Of a stretch of DNA of 64,000 bases, positions 25,495 to 35,051 are shown in pieces. The position numbers were made by a program, and so were the translations under genes. The notes below the pieces were generated by a model, which was not told where the DNA came from, made no database searches, and was given only the letters and a program-made list of their open reading frames with translations. Origin of the DNA: CBDIDH01 sp965277595 (GTDB lineage Bacteria > Planctomycetota > Planctomycetia > Isosphaerales > Isosphaeraceae); contig CBDIDH010000002.1 in the NCBI GenBank assembly GCA_965277595.1, positions 2,480,001 to 2,544,000 on the forward strand, given 5' to 3'. Every line of letters starts with the position of its first letter. Position 1 is the first letter of the stretch.

Positions 25495-26253
25495 ATGTAT
25501 ACCCCTACGATCGTCATCTTTGTCCTTCTCGCCCTTGCACCGCAACCCAGCACCGAATCAAAACCTGATCCGACACCGTCGATCAAGGTCGGCCTCTCCG
25601 TTGTCTTCACCCCGGGAACCTACCGGAAGGCCGAGGTTCACTATCAGGGCGATGACCCGCGGGTCCGGTTCACGGTCGAAGACCCGGCCGAGTTTCGCCA
25701 GATGGAAGACTCGGCGCTTCGGCCTGTCAAGCTCACGAAGAAGCGTCCAAAACATCGCCTTCCCTCGGGATACCCGACGACCGCTGTTCCCATCTACAGC
25801 GCCGGACGCGTTCTCGAATTGAAGGAGAGCAATTCCGAGTTCCGCAACATCACGCCGATGGCCCGTGTCGAGGTGCTCGGCGGTCCGCTCGGCGGCAAGA
25901 AGGTCTGGGTTCGCCAGTCGGCTCTCGCGCCCCAGCAAACGGAGATCGACTCTGCCCTGAAGCGAGCCTTTGCCGACTGGGCAAAAGCCAATCGCGAGGC
26001 CGAGGACGCCTCGCGCAAGCTCCCCGCCGGCAACAAGCTTCGCAAGGTGCTAGGCCGGGTCAAGGAGGTCGAGGCCGAGATCCGGGCGACTCCCGGTTAC
26101 GACGCTCCCGAGATTGACGTCTTCCTGAATCAAGCGATTCGCGACCTCTGGCCGACCTATTCTCCAGACGACTTCAGTTTCGCCTCGTACGCGCTTCGCC
26201 CATCGAGCCAGGCCGCCGAACCCTCCGAATCGAAGGAGAAGGAACGCCCATGA
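25495..26253 (+). CDS. Exported hypothetical protein
   Basis: A 252-residue protein with a hydrophobic N-terminus (YTPTIVIFVLLALAP, residues 2-16) that is a signal peptide or anchor. The middle is mixed beta-prone with several aromatic and Pro residues (VYF/SVVFTPGTYRKAEVHY type), and residues of about 160-205 form a charged helical segment (ADWAKANREAEDASRKL). I recognise no family. ATG 25495 follows GGAAG at a good distance. Its stop overlaps the start of the next gene (ATGA at 26250-26253), so the two are almost certainly one operon. Confidence 0.7.
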   Translation: MYTPTIVIFVLLALAPQPSTESKPDPTPSIKVGLSVVFTPGTYRKAEVHYQGDDPRVRFTVEDPAEFRQMEDSALRPVKLTKKRPKHRLPSGYPTTAVPIYSAGRVLELKESNSEFRNITPMARVEVLGGPLGGKKVWVRQSALAPQQTEIDSALKRAFADWAKANREAEDASRKLPAGNKLRKVLGRVKEVEAEIRATPGYDAPEIDVFLNQAIRDLWPTYSPDDFSFASYALRPSSQAAEPSESKEKERP

Positions 26254-26696
26254 GACCGGTTCGAACCGCGATCCTCATCCTTTGCCTGGCGACCTCCGCC
26301 CGGGCGCAGGCGATTCCCTCGCTCGGCGGTTATGGCGGCGCGATCTCCACAATGGAGATGCCCGGCGGTGGTTCCGGCATTCCTTACGCGGGCCGCTTCG
26401 GCGGGTTCATGCCGTATCGAATGGGGAACTCTGGCGGCGTGGGTCTTTCGTTCACTCCGCGAGCCGCCTCCATGCCGATCGGCGCTCGACGGACCCCGTT
26501 CGCGATGCCGTCGATGTCGGGCGGGATGGGAATGGGCGGGACTTCGGGATTCCGTCTGATGCCTGCCAGCGGCGGGATGGGTTCCATGACCGGCAGGCGC
26601 GGAATGGGCGTGATGCCGCCGAGCCTGGCCCCCCCGTTCCGACAGCCGCCGAGCTTGCTTGGCCCGGCGTCGTCGGCCTCGGGGATGTCGATGTGA
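26250..26696 (+). CDS. Exported Gly/Met/Pro-rich small protein
   Basis: A 148-residue protein with a signal peptide (MRPVRTAILILCLATSARA) and a mature part almost wholly Gly, Met, Pro and Ser (for example GGMGMGGTSG and MPASGGMGSMTGRRGMG). It has no charge patterning or catalytic motif, so it looks like an intrinsically disordered surface or structural protein. It is translationally coupled to the preceding exported protein by the 4-bp overlap. The repeats are compositional rather than exact, and the protein may be difficult to recognise across relatives. Confidence 0.7.
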   Translation: MRPVRTAILILCLATSARAQAIPSLGGYGGAISTMEMPGGGSGIPYAGRFGGFMPYRMGNSGGVGLSFTPRAASMPIGARRTPFAMPSMSGGMGMGGTSGFRLMPASGGMGSMTGRRGMGVMPPSLAPPFRQPPSLLGPASSASGMSM

Positions 26697-26716
26697 CGGG
26701 CGTTTTCCCTGTTCAA

Positions 26717-26750
26717 GAATGACCGAGGACCGCCTGGCCCTCGGTCATTC
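26717..26750. terminator. Bidirectional terminator hairpin
   Basis: A perfect 12-bp stem (GAATGACCGAGG / CCTCGGTCATTC) with a 10-base loop, placed exactly between two convergent genes (ends 26696 and 26758). The core belongs to the same ATGACC family as the elements at 11925 and 60271. Confidence 0.75.
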
Positions 26751-26757
26751 GCACTGA

Positions 26758-29412
26758 TCAAGACCGGCTCATGTCGCTCGACGTGCCGCCGGCGGCGGGG
26801 ATGTAGCACTTGGTCACGTAGTCCATCACCATCCGGTCGGAGTTGAACCGCCAGCCGAGTGATCGGATGGACGACTTCATCCGCGAGAGCCAGCCGCGCG
26901 GCAGGCCGTCGCGGTCGCGATCGAAGTAGAGCGGAATGACGTCGTCGGTCAGGGCCTTCGAGAGGGCGTCACCGTCCATCTTGTCGTGGGTCTCGGCCGA
27001 GCTATGAGTCTCGCCCCGGCCGATCGCGAAGCCGTTGGTGCCGTCAAACGCCTCGGCCCACCATCCGTCGAGGATCGACAGGTTCAGACCGCCGTTGAGA
27101 ATCACCTTCTCGCCGCTCGTTCCCGAGGCTTCAAGCGGGCGCCTCGGGTTGTTCAGCCAGACGTCAACGCCCTGAACCAGGTGGCGACCGACGTTCATAT
27201 CATAGTCTTCAATGAAGACGATCTTGCCGGCGAACTGCGGGTCTCGGCTGAACTCGGCGATCTGTTGAAGGACCTGCTTGCCGGGCTTGTCGAGCGGGTG
27301 CGACTTGCCCGCGAAGACGAACTGAACGGGCAACTGTGGGTCGTTGATGAGCGCGGCAACCTGTTCCAGATCGCGGAAGATCAGGTTCGCACGCTTGTAG
27401 GTGGCGAACCGGCGGGCGAAGCCGATCGTCAGGGCGTCCATGCTCAACGACCGTCGACACTGGTCAATCACCGATTTCGGCTCGCCCCGGCGCTCTGCCT
27501 GGCGAGCGGCCCGGAACCGGGTGAAGGCAATCAGGCGGCTCTTGAGAACCTGGTGCGTCTCCCAGAGCTCGCCATCGTTGACGTTCTCGATCCGCGACCA
27601 GACCTCTGGCTCGCCCGAGCGTTCCGCCCACTCGGGGCCAAGGTGGCGGTCGTAAAGATGGCGCATCGGCGGCGCGAGCCAGGTATGAACGTGAACGCCG
27701 TTGGTGATGTGTCCGATCGGCACCTCTTCCTCGTGCCGACCCGGAAAAAGGCCCGTCCACATCGTCCGCGAAACCTGTCCGTGCAGCGACGACACCGCGT
27801 TCGCGCGCCGCGAGTTCTTCAAGGCCAGCACGGTCATCGTGAATGGTTCGCCGCCATCGTGCGGCGTGACCCGGCCCAGGGCCATCAAGCCATCATGCGA
27901 GAGCCCCATTGACTCGCGAAGCGGCCCGAGGTGCTCTTCCATCAGGTCGGCCCCGAAGCGGTCGTGACCGGCGGGGACGGGCGTATGCGTCGTGAAAACC
28001 GTCTGGAAGGAAACCCGTCGCATCGCTTCGTCGAAGCTCAGGCCCTCGGTCTCCATCCGAACCCGGATCATTTCCAGGCCCGCGAAGGCGCTATGGCCCT
28101 CATTCAGGTGCAAGACCCCCGGGTGAATCCCCAGGGCCGTCAAGGCCCGGATGCCGCCGACGCCGAGAAGCAACTCTTGACGGATTCGAACCCGCTGGTC
28201 GCCGCCGTAAAGCCGGGCGGTAAGCTGGCGGTCTTCCCGCGTGTTCGACTCAACGTCCGAGTCAAGCAAGAGCAAGGTGTTCCGTCCAACGGTCGCCTTC
28301 CAGACCCGGGCGCTGATCGTCGCCCCTCGCGTGTGGACGGCGATGGTGACCGGCTTTTGATCGGTGCCGATGAGCAACTCAAGCGGAAGCTGCTTGACGT
28401 CGACGTCGAGGTAATCTTCATGCTGCCAGCCCGAGGTATCGAGCCGCTGTCGAAAATACCCCTGCGCATAAAAGAGACCAACCCCGACGAGCGGCACGCC
28501 CAGGTCGCTGGCGCTCTTGAGGTGGTCGCCCGCCAGCACGCCGAGACCGCCCGAATAAATCGGCAGGCTCTCATGAATTCCGAACTCGGCCGAGAAATAG
28601 GCCACGGGGCGCGACTTGAGCACGCCCGTATGCGTCGCTCCCCAGGTCGTCGTTGACTTGAGGTACTCTTGCAGACGTCGATACGCGTAGTTCAACCGGC
28701 TATGCAGGACCAACTCGCCCGAGCGTTCTTCAAGCCGGGCCAGGGTCGTCTCGGAAAGCAGGGCGATGGGGTTGTGGTCAAGGTCGCGCCAGCGCACCGG
28801 GTCAAGCTCGTTGAAAAGGCTGGCGGCCTCGGCGTCCCAGGCCCACCAGAGGTTGCGGGCGAGCGCCCAGATTCGTTCATACGTCGGCGCGATGAACTTT
28901 TCCAGGGTTCGCGCCTCGCCGACGACGGGACCAATCTGCGTGGCCGTCGCGCTCAGCGAGACGATCTCCTCGCGCGAGAAAGTTCGGGGCTCGCTCGTCT
29001 GGACAACCAGAACACCGAGAATCATCCCCTGATCGATCAAGGGGACGCCGAGAAACGAATGATAGGTCTCCTCGCCCGCCTCGCGGAAGAACTTGTAGCG
29101 GGGGTGTGTCGAGGCGTTCTCCACGGCGATCGGCCGGAGCTCCTCGGCCACGAGCCCCGCGAGGCCCTCGTCAAGCCGCATCCGGACCTGCCCCACGCTC
29201 TCGGGCCGAAGGCCGACCGTGGCCGCCAGCACCAGGCTGATCCGGTCCGGCTCGATCAAATAGACCGAGCAGACGTCTGTCCCGAACCGGATTCGGATCA
29301 TCTGGACAATGTTCGAGAGCGTCTCGGCCGGCGCCCCCTTCTGCGAGATCGCCAGCGCGATCTCCTCGGAGGTCAAGGGGGCGTCGTGAGGCGGGTTCAC
29401 GGTGGTGCTCAT
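26758..29412 (-). CDS. glgP: GAF domain-alpha-glucan phosphorylase fusion
   Basis: An 884-residue protein. An N-terminal GAF domain (about 10-165, from IVQMIRIRFGTDVCSVYLIE to SATATQIGPVV) resembles the sensor domain of PtsP. It is fused to a GT35 alpha-glucan phosphorylase of the TIGR02094-like group, which splits glycogen or maltodextrin to glucose-1-phosphate. Visible phosphorylase motifs: AYFSAEFGIHESLPIYSGGLGVLAGDH, GITNGVH-type GHITNGVHVH, ATYKRANL, and the PLP-site region EASGTSGEKVILNGGLNLS with its lysine. It is cytoplasmic. Glycogen breakdown is probably tuned by a small ligand or redox cue bound by the GAF part. ATG 29412 begins where the GAF-type sequence starts; the frame is open to 29523. 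Confidence 0.9.
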   Translation of the reverse strand: MSTTVNPPHDAPLTSEEIALAISQKGAPAETLSNIVQMIRIRFGTDVCSVYLIEPDRISLVLAATVGLRPESVGQVRMRLDEGLAGLVAEELRPIAVENASTHPRYKFFREAGEETYHSFLGVPLIDQGMILGVLVVQTSEPRTFSREEIVSLSATATQIGPVVGEARTLEKFIAPTYERIWALARNLWWAWDAEAASLFNELDPVRWRDLDHNPIALLSETTLARLEERSGELVLHSRLNYAYRRLQEYLKSTTTWGATHTGVLKSRPVAYFSAEFGIHESLPIYSGGLGVLAGDHLKSASDLGVPLVGVGLFYAQGYFRQRLDTSGWQHEDYLDVDVKQLPLELLIGTDQKPVTIAVHTRGATISARVWKATVGRNTLLLLDSDVESNTREDRQLTARLYGGDQRVRIRQELLLGVGGIRALTALGIHPGVLHLNEGHSAFAGLEMIRVRMETEGLSFDEAMRRVSFQTVFTTHTPVPAGHDRFGADLMEEHLGPLRESMGLSHDGLMALGRVTPHDGGEPFTMTVLALKNSRRANAVSSLHGQVSRTMWTGLFPGRHEEEVPIGHITNGVHVHTWLAPPMRHLYDRHLGPEWAERSGEPEVWSRIENVNDGELWETHQVLKSRLIAFTRFRAARQAERRGEPKSVIDQCRRSLSMDALTIGFARRFATYKRANLIFRDLEQVAALINDPQLPVQFVFAGKSHPLDKPGKQVLQQIAEFSRDPQFAGKIVFIEDYDMNVGRHLVQGVDVWLNNPRRPLEASGTSGEKVILNGGLNLSILDGWWAEAFDGTNGFAIGRGETHSSAETHDKMDGDALSKALTDDVIPLYFDRDRDGLPRGWLSRMKSSIRSLGWRFNSDRMVMDYVTKCYIPAAGGTSSDMSRS

Positions 29413-29622
29413 CGCGTTGCGGAACTCCGTCGTAAAATGGAAGGGAGCGAACGGCCAGATCGCGGACGCATCCAATTCAATTCCCCGGGCAACGCACGCC
29501 CTGTGCCGCGCGCCCATCAACACCAGGCCCTCCGATGCTCACTTTGCCGACCGATCACACGCAAACGTGATGATTCCGTCCGTCGGTTCGACCCCAAAAA
29601 AGATCCTCGTCGTAACGACTAA

Positions 29623-29660
29623 CGCCCAATCTCCAGGCAGGCCCGCCTGGAGATTGGGCG
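29623..29660. terminator. Strong hairpin between the GH2-family and phosphorylase genes
   Basis: A perfect 16-bp stem (CGCCCAATCTCCAGGC and its complement) with a 6-base loop, directly downstream of the minus-strand glycoside hydrolase stop at 29710. No U-run follows. Confidence 0.7.
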
Positions 29661-29709
29661 ACTTGAATCGGAGATGTCTTCGCTTTACCAAGGCTCTTTT
29701 GCGGAACAA

Positions 29710-32700
29710 TCAGGGCTGGGCCGTCGCGGCGGTGACGGCGATCAGGGCGACCTTGCCGCGCCCCTTTGCCTCACCAGGAAGAACGTCGAGGCCGCGGATC
29801 TCCACGCCGGGGCGGGGGTTGTCCCAGGGCTTGGAATAGGCGACGGCCGAGAGTTTGGTCCCCTCATACGGTCGGGTCCAGGCAAGCTGCGCGCCGGGGA
29901 GCGGGGCGGGGGATGCTTGTCGATAGTCGTCGACGTCGATCTCCGCGCGAATCGGGATGGTAACAGATTGGCCGTCGGCGTAGTGGATCACGTACCGGGC
30001 GATCTCGTACCCTTTGTTTTCGAGGACTTCCCGCGGATTTCGACGCGCGTCGATCCGGGCCGCTTGAAGGAAGAAGAGCGCATCGGCCTTGCGGTTCACG
30101 GGAATCGTTTTCACGCCCGAGGCGTCGGGGATGATGACCGTCGGCACGGGCGAGGTGGCGAAGTCGTAAACGTCGAAGTTCACGCCGGCGAAGGTCTGCT
30201 TGCCGGTCGGAAGGGCGGCGAAGGTCAGTTTGGGATCACCGAACCAGCCGCGATCGTTGCGGTACTGGTTTGCCTGCTTGCTCAGGTCAACCGTCGTGTA
30301 GGCCAGGCCCGCGCCGGGGATCACCGACGTCCCGCCCGAGAAGGGCGCGCGGAGGTTTCTCAGGACCGTCGCCAGAATCGCCCGCTTCTTCGCCACGTTG
30401 ACGGGAACGGTCTCGACGTCCTTGAGCCGGAGGTTGCAAAGAACGACCCCGCCAGGCCCTCGAACGTACTGCATCAAGCCGCCGACGTTGAGCATTGGCC
30501 GGACTGTCGCCAGGAATTCGGGAGATCGGGCAACCTTGATAGAGATATTATCGATTCCGATATTGATCCCCTTGCCCGGCAAGGGTTCCCAGCGGGCAAT
30601 TTGAAGGATGAGCTTGCGGGCGGGTCGATGTCCCTGGATCGCGAACGACTGGGGCTCGTTCGTCGGTTTCAGCGGGAAATCCAGGGTTTCAACGCCGTCG
30701 AAGTTGAGGCGAACCTCGGTCGTCGGCATGTAATTGGTGCTGGCAATGTGCGTGTACTCGGTGACGACCTCGGGGCGGGGGAGGTTGATTGGGATGTCAA
30801 ACGGCTTGCCGTCCTTCGGCGCGGGGAAGTCAATAATGAGCGGCCAGCCGTCCGAGCCGACGAATCCGTTGGTGATCTTGTCATAGGCGAAGAAGGGCGA
30901 TGTGGCGAAGGGGGCGATCTCATCGTAGTCGACAACATGCGTGAAGACGTCGGACGCCAGGTATTCATCGGCCGACCAGGGGAACATTCGCTCGCCCGAG
31001 GAGAGGACGATGTCGCCGATGGTCAGGCCAGCCGTGAGCGGGTTCTTCACCACGGGAAAGGTCACGCGCTCGCGTCGAAACGGACGAATCAGGTGCTCGA
31101 CGCCGACGACCTTGTTGTAATCGGCCAGGCCCTCGGGCGTCAGACCGTGAAAAAGAAGGTAACCACCGCCTCGGGTAAAGCTGTTGACCTGGTCAATCTC
31201 CGCGGCGAGGGCCTTGAGGTTCGACGGGGTCGCGGAGACGATCGCGAGTTTGACGTCGGATCGGCTGACGGCCTTGACCGGGTCGGACTCACGGCTGTAC
31301 CGAAGGCCGATCGCATCGAGCGCCTTGCCAAGTTCCGGGTCGTCGATCACCGCGGCGACCTCGCGGAACTCTTGCTTGTACGTTGATCCATAGGCGATCA
31401 GGTTGGCGAGGAGTTGCCGAGCGACCGGGTTCGTCGCCAGCTTCTTCCCGATTTCGAGCTGACAGAGAATCAGCAACCCCTTGCCCGCGGGAACTTCCAC
31501 GACCGCCGTGTTCTGGAGCCGGGGGCCAACCTGAACGAGAGAACGGCCGTTGCGCGTCGGCTTGACGTAGGCGTTTCGATAGACGACGTGATCGGGTCCC
31601 CAGGTGAAGAAATCTCTGGGAGCAAGGCCGAGAAAGGCCGGGTGCCCCGCGTCCTCGATGAAGGCGGTTCGCCCCTCATTGATGACGGCCTCGACCCCCG
31701 AGCCATCGCGGACGGAGGCCGACGCAGGCTCAAGACCGGCCGGGGTCGACTGGTATCGCAACGGGTTCACCTGATCGAGCACGATCACCGTCCGACCCGG
31801 CGCCGCGAAGGCCGCGAGACGGCTCGACGTGGTCTCTTGCGGGCCAATCGCGTCCGGGGCGACGATCAAAACGCGGGTCGACCCGGGAAGGTCATCAAGA
31901 CTCTTGATCGTCGCGACCGGGCCAATCCGGGCGTTCAGAACCGTCGAGAAGGTGCCTTTCGGGTCGTAGAGCGTGACCTTGCCGAGGTCGTGACCACCGG
32001 GCGCGGGAAGGATGGACACGGCCTTGATGTCGCGGAAGATTTCGACCCCTCGGACGGCGAGGGTCAGGACGAGTTCGCCTTCCTGACGGGTCGTGACCTG
32101 GGGCATCACGAGTTCCTCGTCAAACTTGACGCTCGAACCGGGGGCGACCCGGTGTTCGGTCGACTTCGAGGAGACAACCCGGCCAGCGATCGAGAGGGTT
32201 CGCGTGAACGTGATCGGATCATCATACTGGGTATCGTTGAAGACGCCAAAGGTGCGCCCGACGTTCGATCCCGAGGCGAAGGACCAGTCATACTGTCGGA
32301 CGAACGCCGCGCGCCAGGGGGTTGACGCATATTGCCCTGGCGCCTCGTCGCCGAGCCAGAGATGCCAGGCGGCGTAGTGGCCACCCCACCGGTAACCCTC
32401 GGTCAGCATCCGATAAAGAAACGCCACGGCGCCCCGGGTCTGGGCCTTCCCCTGAAAGGCCGATTCGCCGCCCCACATGGCATAATCGGCGGGGTTGATC
32501 CCATTCGCGAAAAATTCCTCGCCGATGTATCGGGGACGCTTGCCGTCCCACTTCCATCGCCCTCGGCCGCCCCCTTCGGGAAAGGATTCGTAGGCGAGGT
32601 CGGGGTATCGGGCGTCGAACGTGGCGACGTAATGGTCGCCGTGAACGGGCATCGTGTTCGCCTTGAAGGCCCCGCCGCCGTCGGCCATGACGGTCCGGGT

Positions 32701-34752
32701 CGGGTCGACCGCGAGAACGGCATCGGCGATCTTTTGCTCCTCGCGCTCATAGGCGTCCATGTTCGGGCTGTTGCCGAGAAGGTTGATCAGGTTGATATAA
32801 GCAAACTCGTTTTCCATGGACCAGATCTGAATACTCGGATGGTTCCGCTCTCCCTTGACCTGGGCCACGAACTGGTCGCGAACGTTCCGCATCAGGGCGA
32901 GCTTCAGTTCCGACCCGCCATTCCTCGCCTTCATCGCCGGGTCGCTTTCCGAGAAGACATAGCCGATCGCCTCGCCGTCGAGCGTGCTGTTGCGGCGGAC
33001 AACAACCCCGCTCTGATCAAAGAAGTCAAGCGCCTCATCGGGCGACATGCCCATCCAGCCGGAAACCTCGCCCCCCTGACCCGCCGTCGCCAGGCGCATC
33101 AGGCGACGGCCTGTTTTTCGGTAATGGTCGAGCCAGCTTTCCCGGGTTTTCTGGCTACTTTCCACGTCGCCCCACATCGTCCAGGGAACGCCGTTGAGCG
33201 TGAACTTCGTTCCGTCAACCTTCCATTCGCGGAAGCCGAAGGGGGTTTCGCAGACGTCAACCGTCTTGCCGTCGACGGACAACGAGGTTTCCAGTTGATA
33301 CATCGTCGGATCGTTCGGCCACCAGAGTTTTGCCTCGGCCCAGGGGCTCGCGAATTCGAGAGTTTTTGAGGCATTAGCCGCGACGCCAAACGCCTGGCCG
33401 TCGAACTCGCGGCCGGTCGCTCCAGGCTGGGCGCTTCGGGCACGCCAGCGGAAGATTCCCGAGATGTCGCGCGGGGTCGTATTGGTCAAGGTGACCTCAA
33501 CGCCAAGCGCTTTCTTCGAGACCGACGGCTTGACGAAGACGTCCGACACATAAACGGGACCGGCCGAGACCAGGGTCGGCGTGGTCAGGATTCCCGACTG
33601 GGGCGAGTTCCAGACGGGATAGGCGAGGTCCTGAAAACCGTCGTGAAAGAACTTGCGCGGGAGGTTGAAGGTCTTGCGGAGCTTCAAGGGGTCGTCGGGA
33701 TTCGCGGTCCGGCCGTACCAGGCGTCGCGAATGCCGACGTAAACCTCGTTGACCCCGGGCTTGATCGCCTTGCTGATATCGACCTGGAAGCGGGCAAAGG
33801 GGTCCTTGCCGAACCCGCGAAAAGTCCCATTCACGAAAACAGTGGTGTTCAGGCTATTTTGCGGAAAGACGAGGAGCCACGATCGACCTTCGGCCCCGGC
33901 GGGGAGGTCAACCCGGGTGCGATACCAGAGGCGATGCGCGAAGATCAGGTCGGGGCGGAGGATGCCCTTGTCGCCGGGGACGTCGATGGCTCGCCAGACC
34001 GGATGCGCGGGGATTTCCTTGATCGGCGCGGCGACCTCACCGGGCTTTTGTTCGTCGTCCCGGCAGATTTCCCAGAGCCCTTTCAAGGGGATGGACGTCT
34101 GCTGGCCGTTGCCGCTCAACGGCGGAAACGCGTAATGGGTTTCGGCGGCTTGTCGATCTCGGGGAGTATGTCGGTCTTCACCGGGGCGTGTCTTGCCGTC
34201 GGGGTGAAAGGGCTCGGGCGAGAGGCAGAGGGCGTCGGAGCAATAGAGAATGCGCTCGATCTTGCCGTCCTTGCCCTTGGTCTTTGGAAGGCGAATTTCC
34301 AGGGTGTGATCCCCGACGGAAACGGGGCTGTCGCCGAGCTTGAGCCAGGCGACCTCGCAGAAGAAGTCGACTTCCATGAGGTCGGTGGTCAGTTCGTTCG
34401 GGCTGGCCCGAGACCATTCGCCGGAGTCGATCCGCCAGTCAAAGGGCGAGCGGACGAACTCAAAGCCGACGCGGTTCCAGACCTCATAATTCCCAGCCTT
34501 CGAGACATGAAACGGGTAGCGAATCAAGGCCCCATCGGCGGGAAGGTCCTTGTCCACCTTCTCGGCCTCGATGGCGATGTGCAGCCATTTTTCGTCGGAA
34601 AGAAAATCCTTGCGGCCCCAGCCCGCGGTGCTGGACTTGACGTTGACCGAGGCGGGAGACTCGCCTTCGAGCCAGATCGCATCGGCCGCGAAGAGTCGGC
34701 TCGCGGACGCAAGAACCATGACGATGATGCCGAAGGTTGCCGACCGTCGCAT
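29710..34752 (-). CDS. Very large secreted glycoside hydrolase family 2-type protein
   Basis: A 1680-residue exported protein (signal peptide MRRSATFGIIVMVLASASRL, cleaved after FA-AD). Order: an N-terminal carbohydrate-binding-like region (30-250); a GH2 sugar-binding jelly roll (NTTVFVNGTFRGFGKD); an Ig-like domain; a GH2 TIM barrel with acid/base region RNHPSIQIWSMENEF and nucleophile region RYIGEEFF; and then about 800 residues of extra modules, including amidotransferase-like repeats (KLAIVSATPSNLKALAAEID) and a C-terminal beta-sandwich. Family members are beta-galactosidases, mannosidases and glucuronidases; the substrate is not predictable here. The start at 34752 follows AGAGAG and opens the signal peptide; the frame extends to 34947 but without a leader-like sequence. 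About 250 bp upstream lie repeat elements. Confidence 0.88.
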   Translation of the reverse strand: MRRSATFGIIVMVLASASRLFAADAIWLEGESPASVNVKSSTAGWGRKDFLSDEKWLHIAIEAEKVDKDLPADGALIRYPFHVSKAGNYEVWNRVGFEFVRSPFDWRIDSGEWSRASPNELTTDLMEVDFFCEVAWLKLGDSPVSVGDHTLEIRLPKTKGKDGKIERILYCSDALCLSPEPFHPDGKTRPGEDRHTPRDRQAAETHYAFPPLSGNGQQTSIPLKGLWEICRDDEQKPGEVAAPIKEIPAHPVWRAIDVPGDKGILRPDLIFAHRLWYRTRVDLPAGAEGRSWLLVFPQNSLNTTVFVNGTFRGFGKDPFARFQVDISKAIKPGVNEVYVGIRDAWYGRTANPDDPLKLRKTFNLPRKFFHDGFQDLAYPVWNSPQSGILTTPTLVSAGPVYVSDVFVKPSVSKKALGVEVTLTNTTPRDISGIFRWRARSAQPGATGREFDGQAFGVAANASKTLEFASPWAEAKLWWPNDPTMYQLETSLSVDGKTVDVCETPFGFREWKVDGTKFTLNGVPWTMWGDVESSQKTRESWLDHYRKTGRRLMRLATAGQGGEVSGWMGMSPDEALDFFDQSGVVVRRNSTLDGEAIGYVFSESDPAMKARNGGSELKLALMRNVRDQFVAQVKGERNHPSIQIWSMENEFAYINLINLLGNSPNMDAYEREEQKIADAVLAVDPTRTVMADGGGAFKANTMPVHGDHYVATFDARYPDLAYESFPEGGGRGRWKWDGKRPRYIGEEFFANGINPADYAMWGGESAFQGKAQTRGAVAFLYRMLTEGYRWGGHYAAWHLWLGDEAPGQYASTPWRAAFVRQYDWSFASGSNVGRTFGVFNDTQYDDPITFTRTLSIAGRVVSSKSTEHRVAPGSSVKFDEELVMPQVTTRQEGELVLTLAVRGVEIFRDIKAVSILPAPGGHDLGKVTLYDPKGTFSTVLNARIGPVATIKSLDDLPGSTRVLIVAPDAIGPQETTSSRLAAFAAPGRTVIVLDQVNPLRYQSTPAGLEPASASVRDGSGVEAVINEGRTAFIEDAGHPAFLGLAPRDFFTWGPDHVVYRNAYVKPTRNGRSLVQVGPRLQNTAVVEVPAGKGLLILCQLEIGKKLATNPVARQLLANLIAYGSTYKQEFREVAAVIDDPELGKALDAIGLRYSRESDPVKAVSRSDVKLAIVSATPSNLKALAAEIDQVNSFTRGGGYLLFHGLTPEGLADYNKVVGVEHLIRPFRRERVTFPVVKNPLTAGLTIGDIVLSSGERMFPWSADEYLASDVFTHVVDYDEIAPFATSPFFAYDKITNGFVGSDGWPLIIDFPAPKDGKPFDIPINLPRPEVVTEYTHIASTNYMPTTEVRLNFDGVETLDFPLKPTNEPQSFAIQGHRPARKLILQIARWEPLPGKGINIGIDNISIKVARSPEFLATVRPMLNVGGLMQYVRGPGGVVLCNLRLKDVETVPVNVAKKRAILATVLRNLRAPFSGGTSVIPGAGLAYTTVDLSKQANQYRNDRGWFGDPKLTFAALPTGKQTFAGVNFDVYDFATSPVPTVIIPDASGVKTIPVNRKADALFFLQAARIDARRNPREVLENKGYEIARYVIHYADGQSVTIPIRAEIDVDDYRQASPAPLPGAQLAWTRPYEGTKLSAVAYSKPWDNPRPGVEIRGLDVLPGEAKGRGKVALIAVTAATAQP

Positions 34753-34899
34753 GAGGCTCTCTCTGGTTGTTAAATGGCCCTGGCCCGACGGGTCAAGGGT
34801 TGGAGTTCGGTTTCTAAGTGGTTCGAAAGCTACAACGTTTGTCGGCGGAAGGCCAGAGTGAGGCGTTGACTCGGCCTCTTGACTGAGGAACAGGAGGAT

Positions 34900-34985
34900 T
34901 GCAAAGTCCCGATCACCGATGGTCCGCGAATTCCGCATTTTGGCCATCGGTCATCGGCCATTGGTCATCGAAGAGACGGGCTTGG
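34900..34985. repeat. Palindromic ATGACC-type element upstream of two genes
   Basis: The left part contains GATTGCAAAGTCCCGAT and CACCGATGG, the centre ATTCCGC, and the right part GGCCATCGGTCATCGGCC, TTGGTCATCG and GGGCTTGGCAATCC. It matches the element at 11925-12005 read in the opposite orientation. Confidence 0.8.
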
Positions 34986-35051
34986 CAATCCGCCTGATGA
35001 CAGGACGAGGCACGGATGACAGGCAAGGAGAAGACGTGTAAGATCGGGCGC

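Noticed and set aside
26986..27912. 308-codon open frame antisense to the phosphorylase gene
   Set aside because: Its composition is that of a reverse reading of a GC-rich coding gene, it has no ribosome-binding site and no recognisable domain; the sense strand is clearly the phosphorylase.
29674..31386. 570-codon open frame antisense to the giant glycoside hydrolase gene
   Set aside because: Long antisense frames are common in GC-rich DNA. It is rich in Gly/Val/Arg, has no signal or domain, and lies opposite motif-bearing coding sequence.
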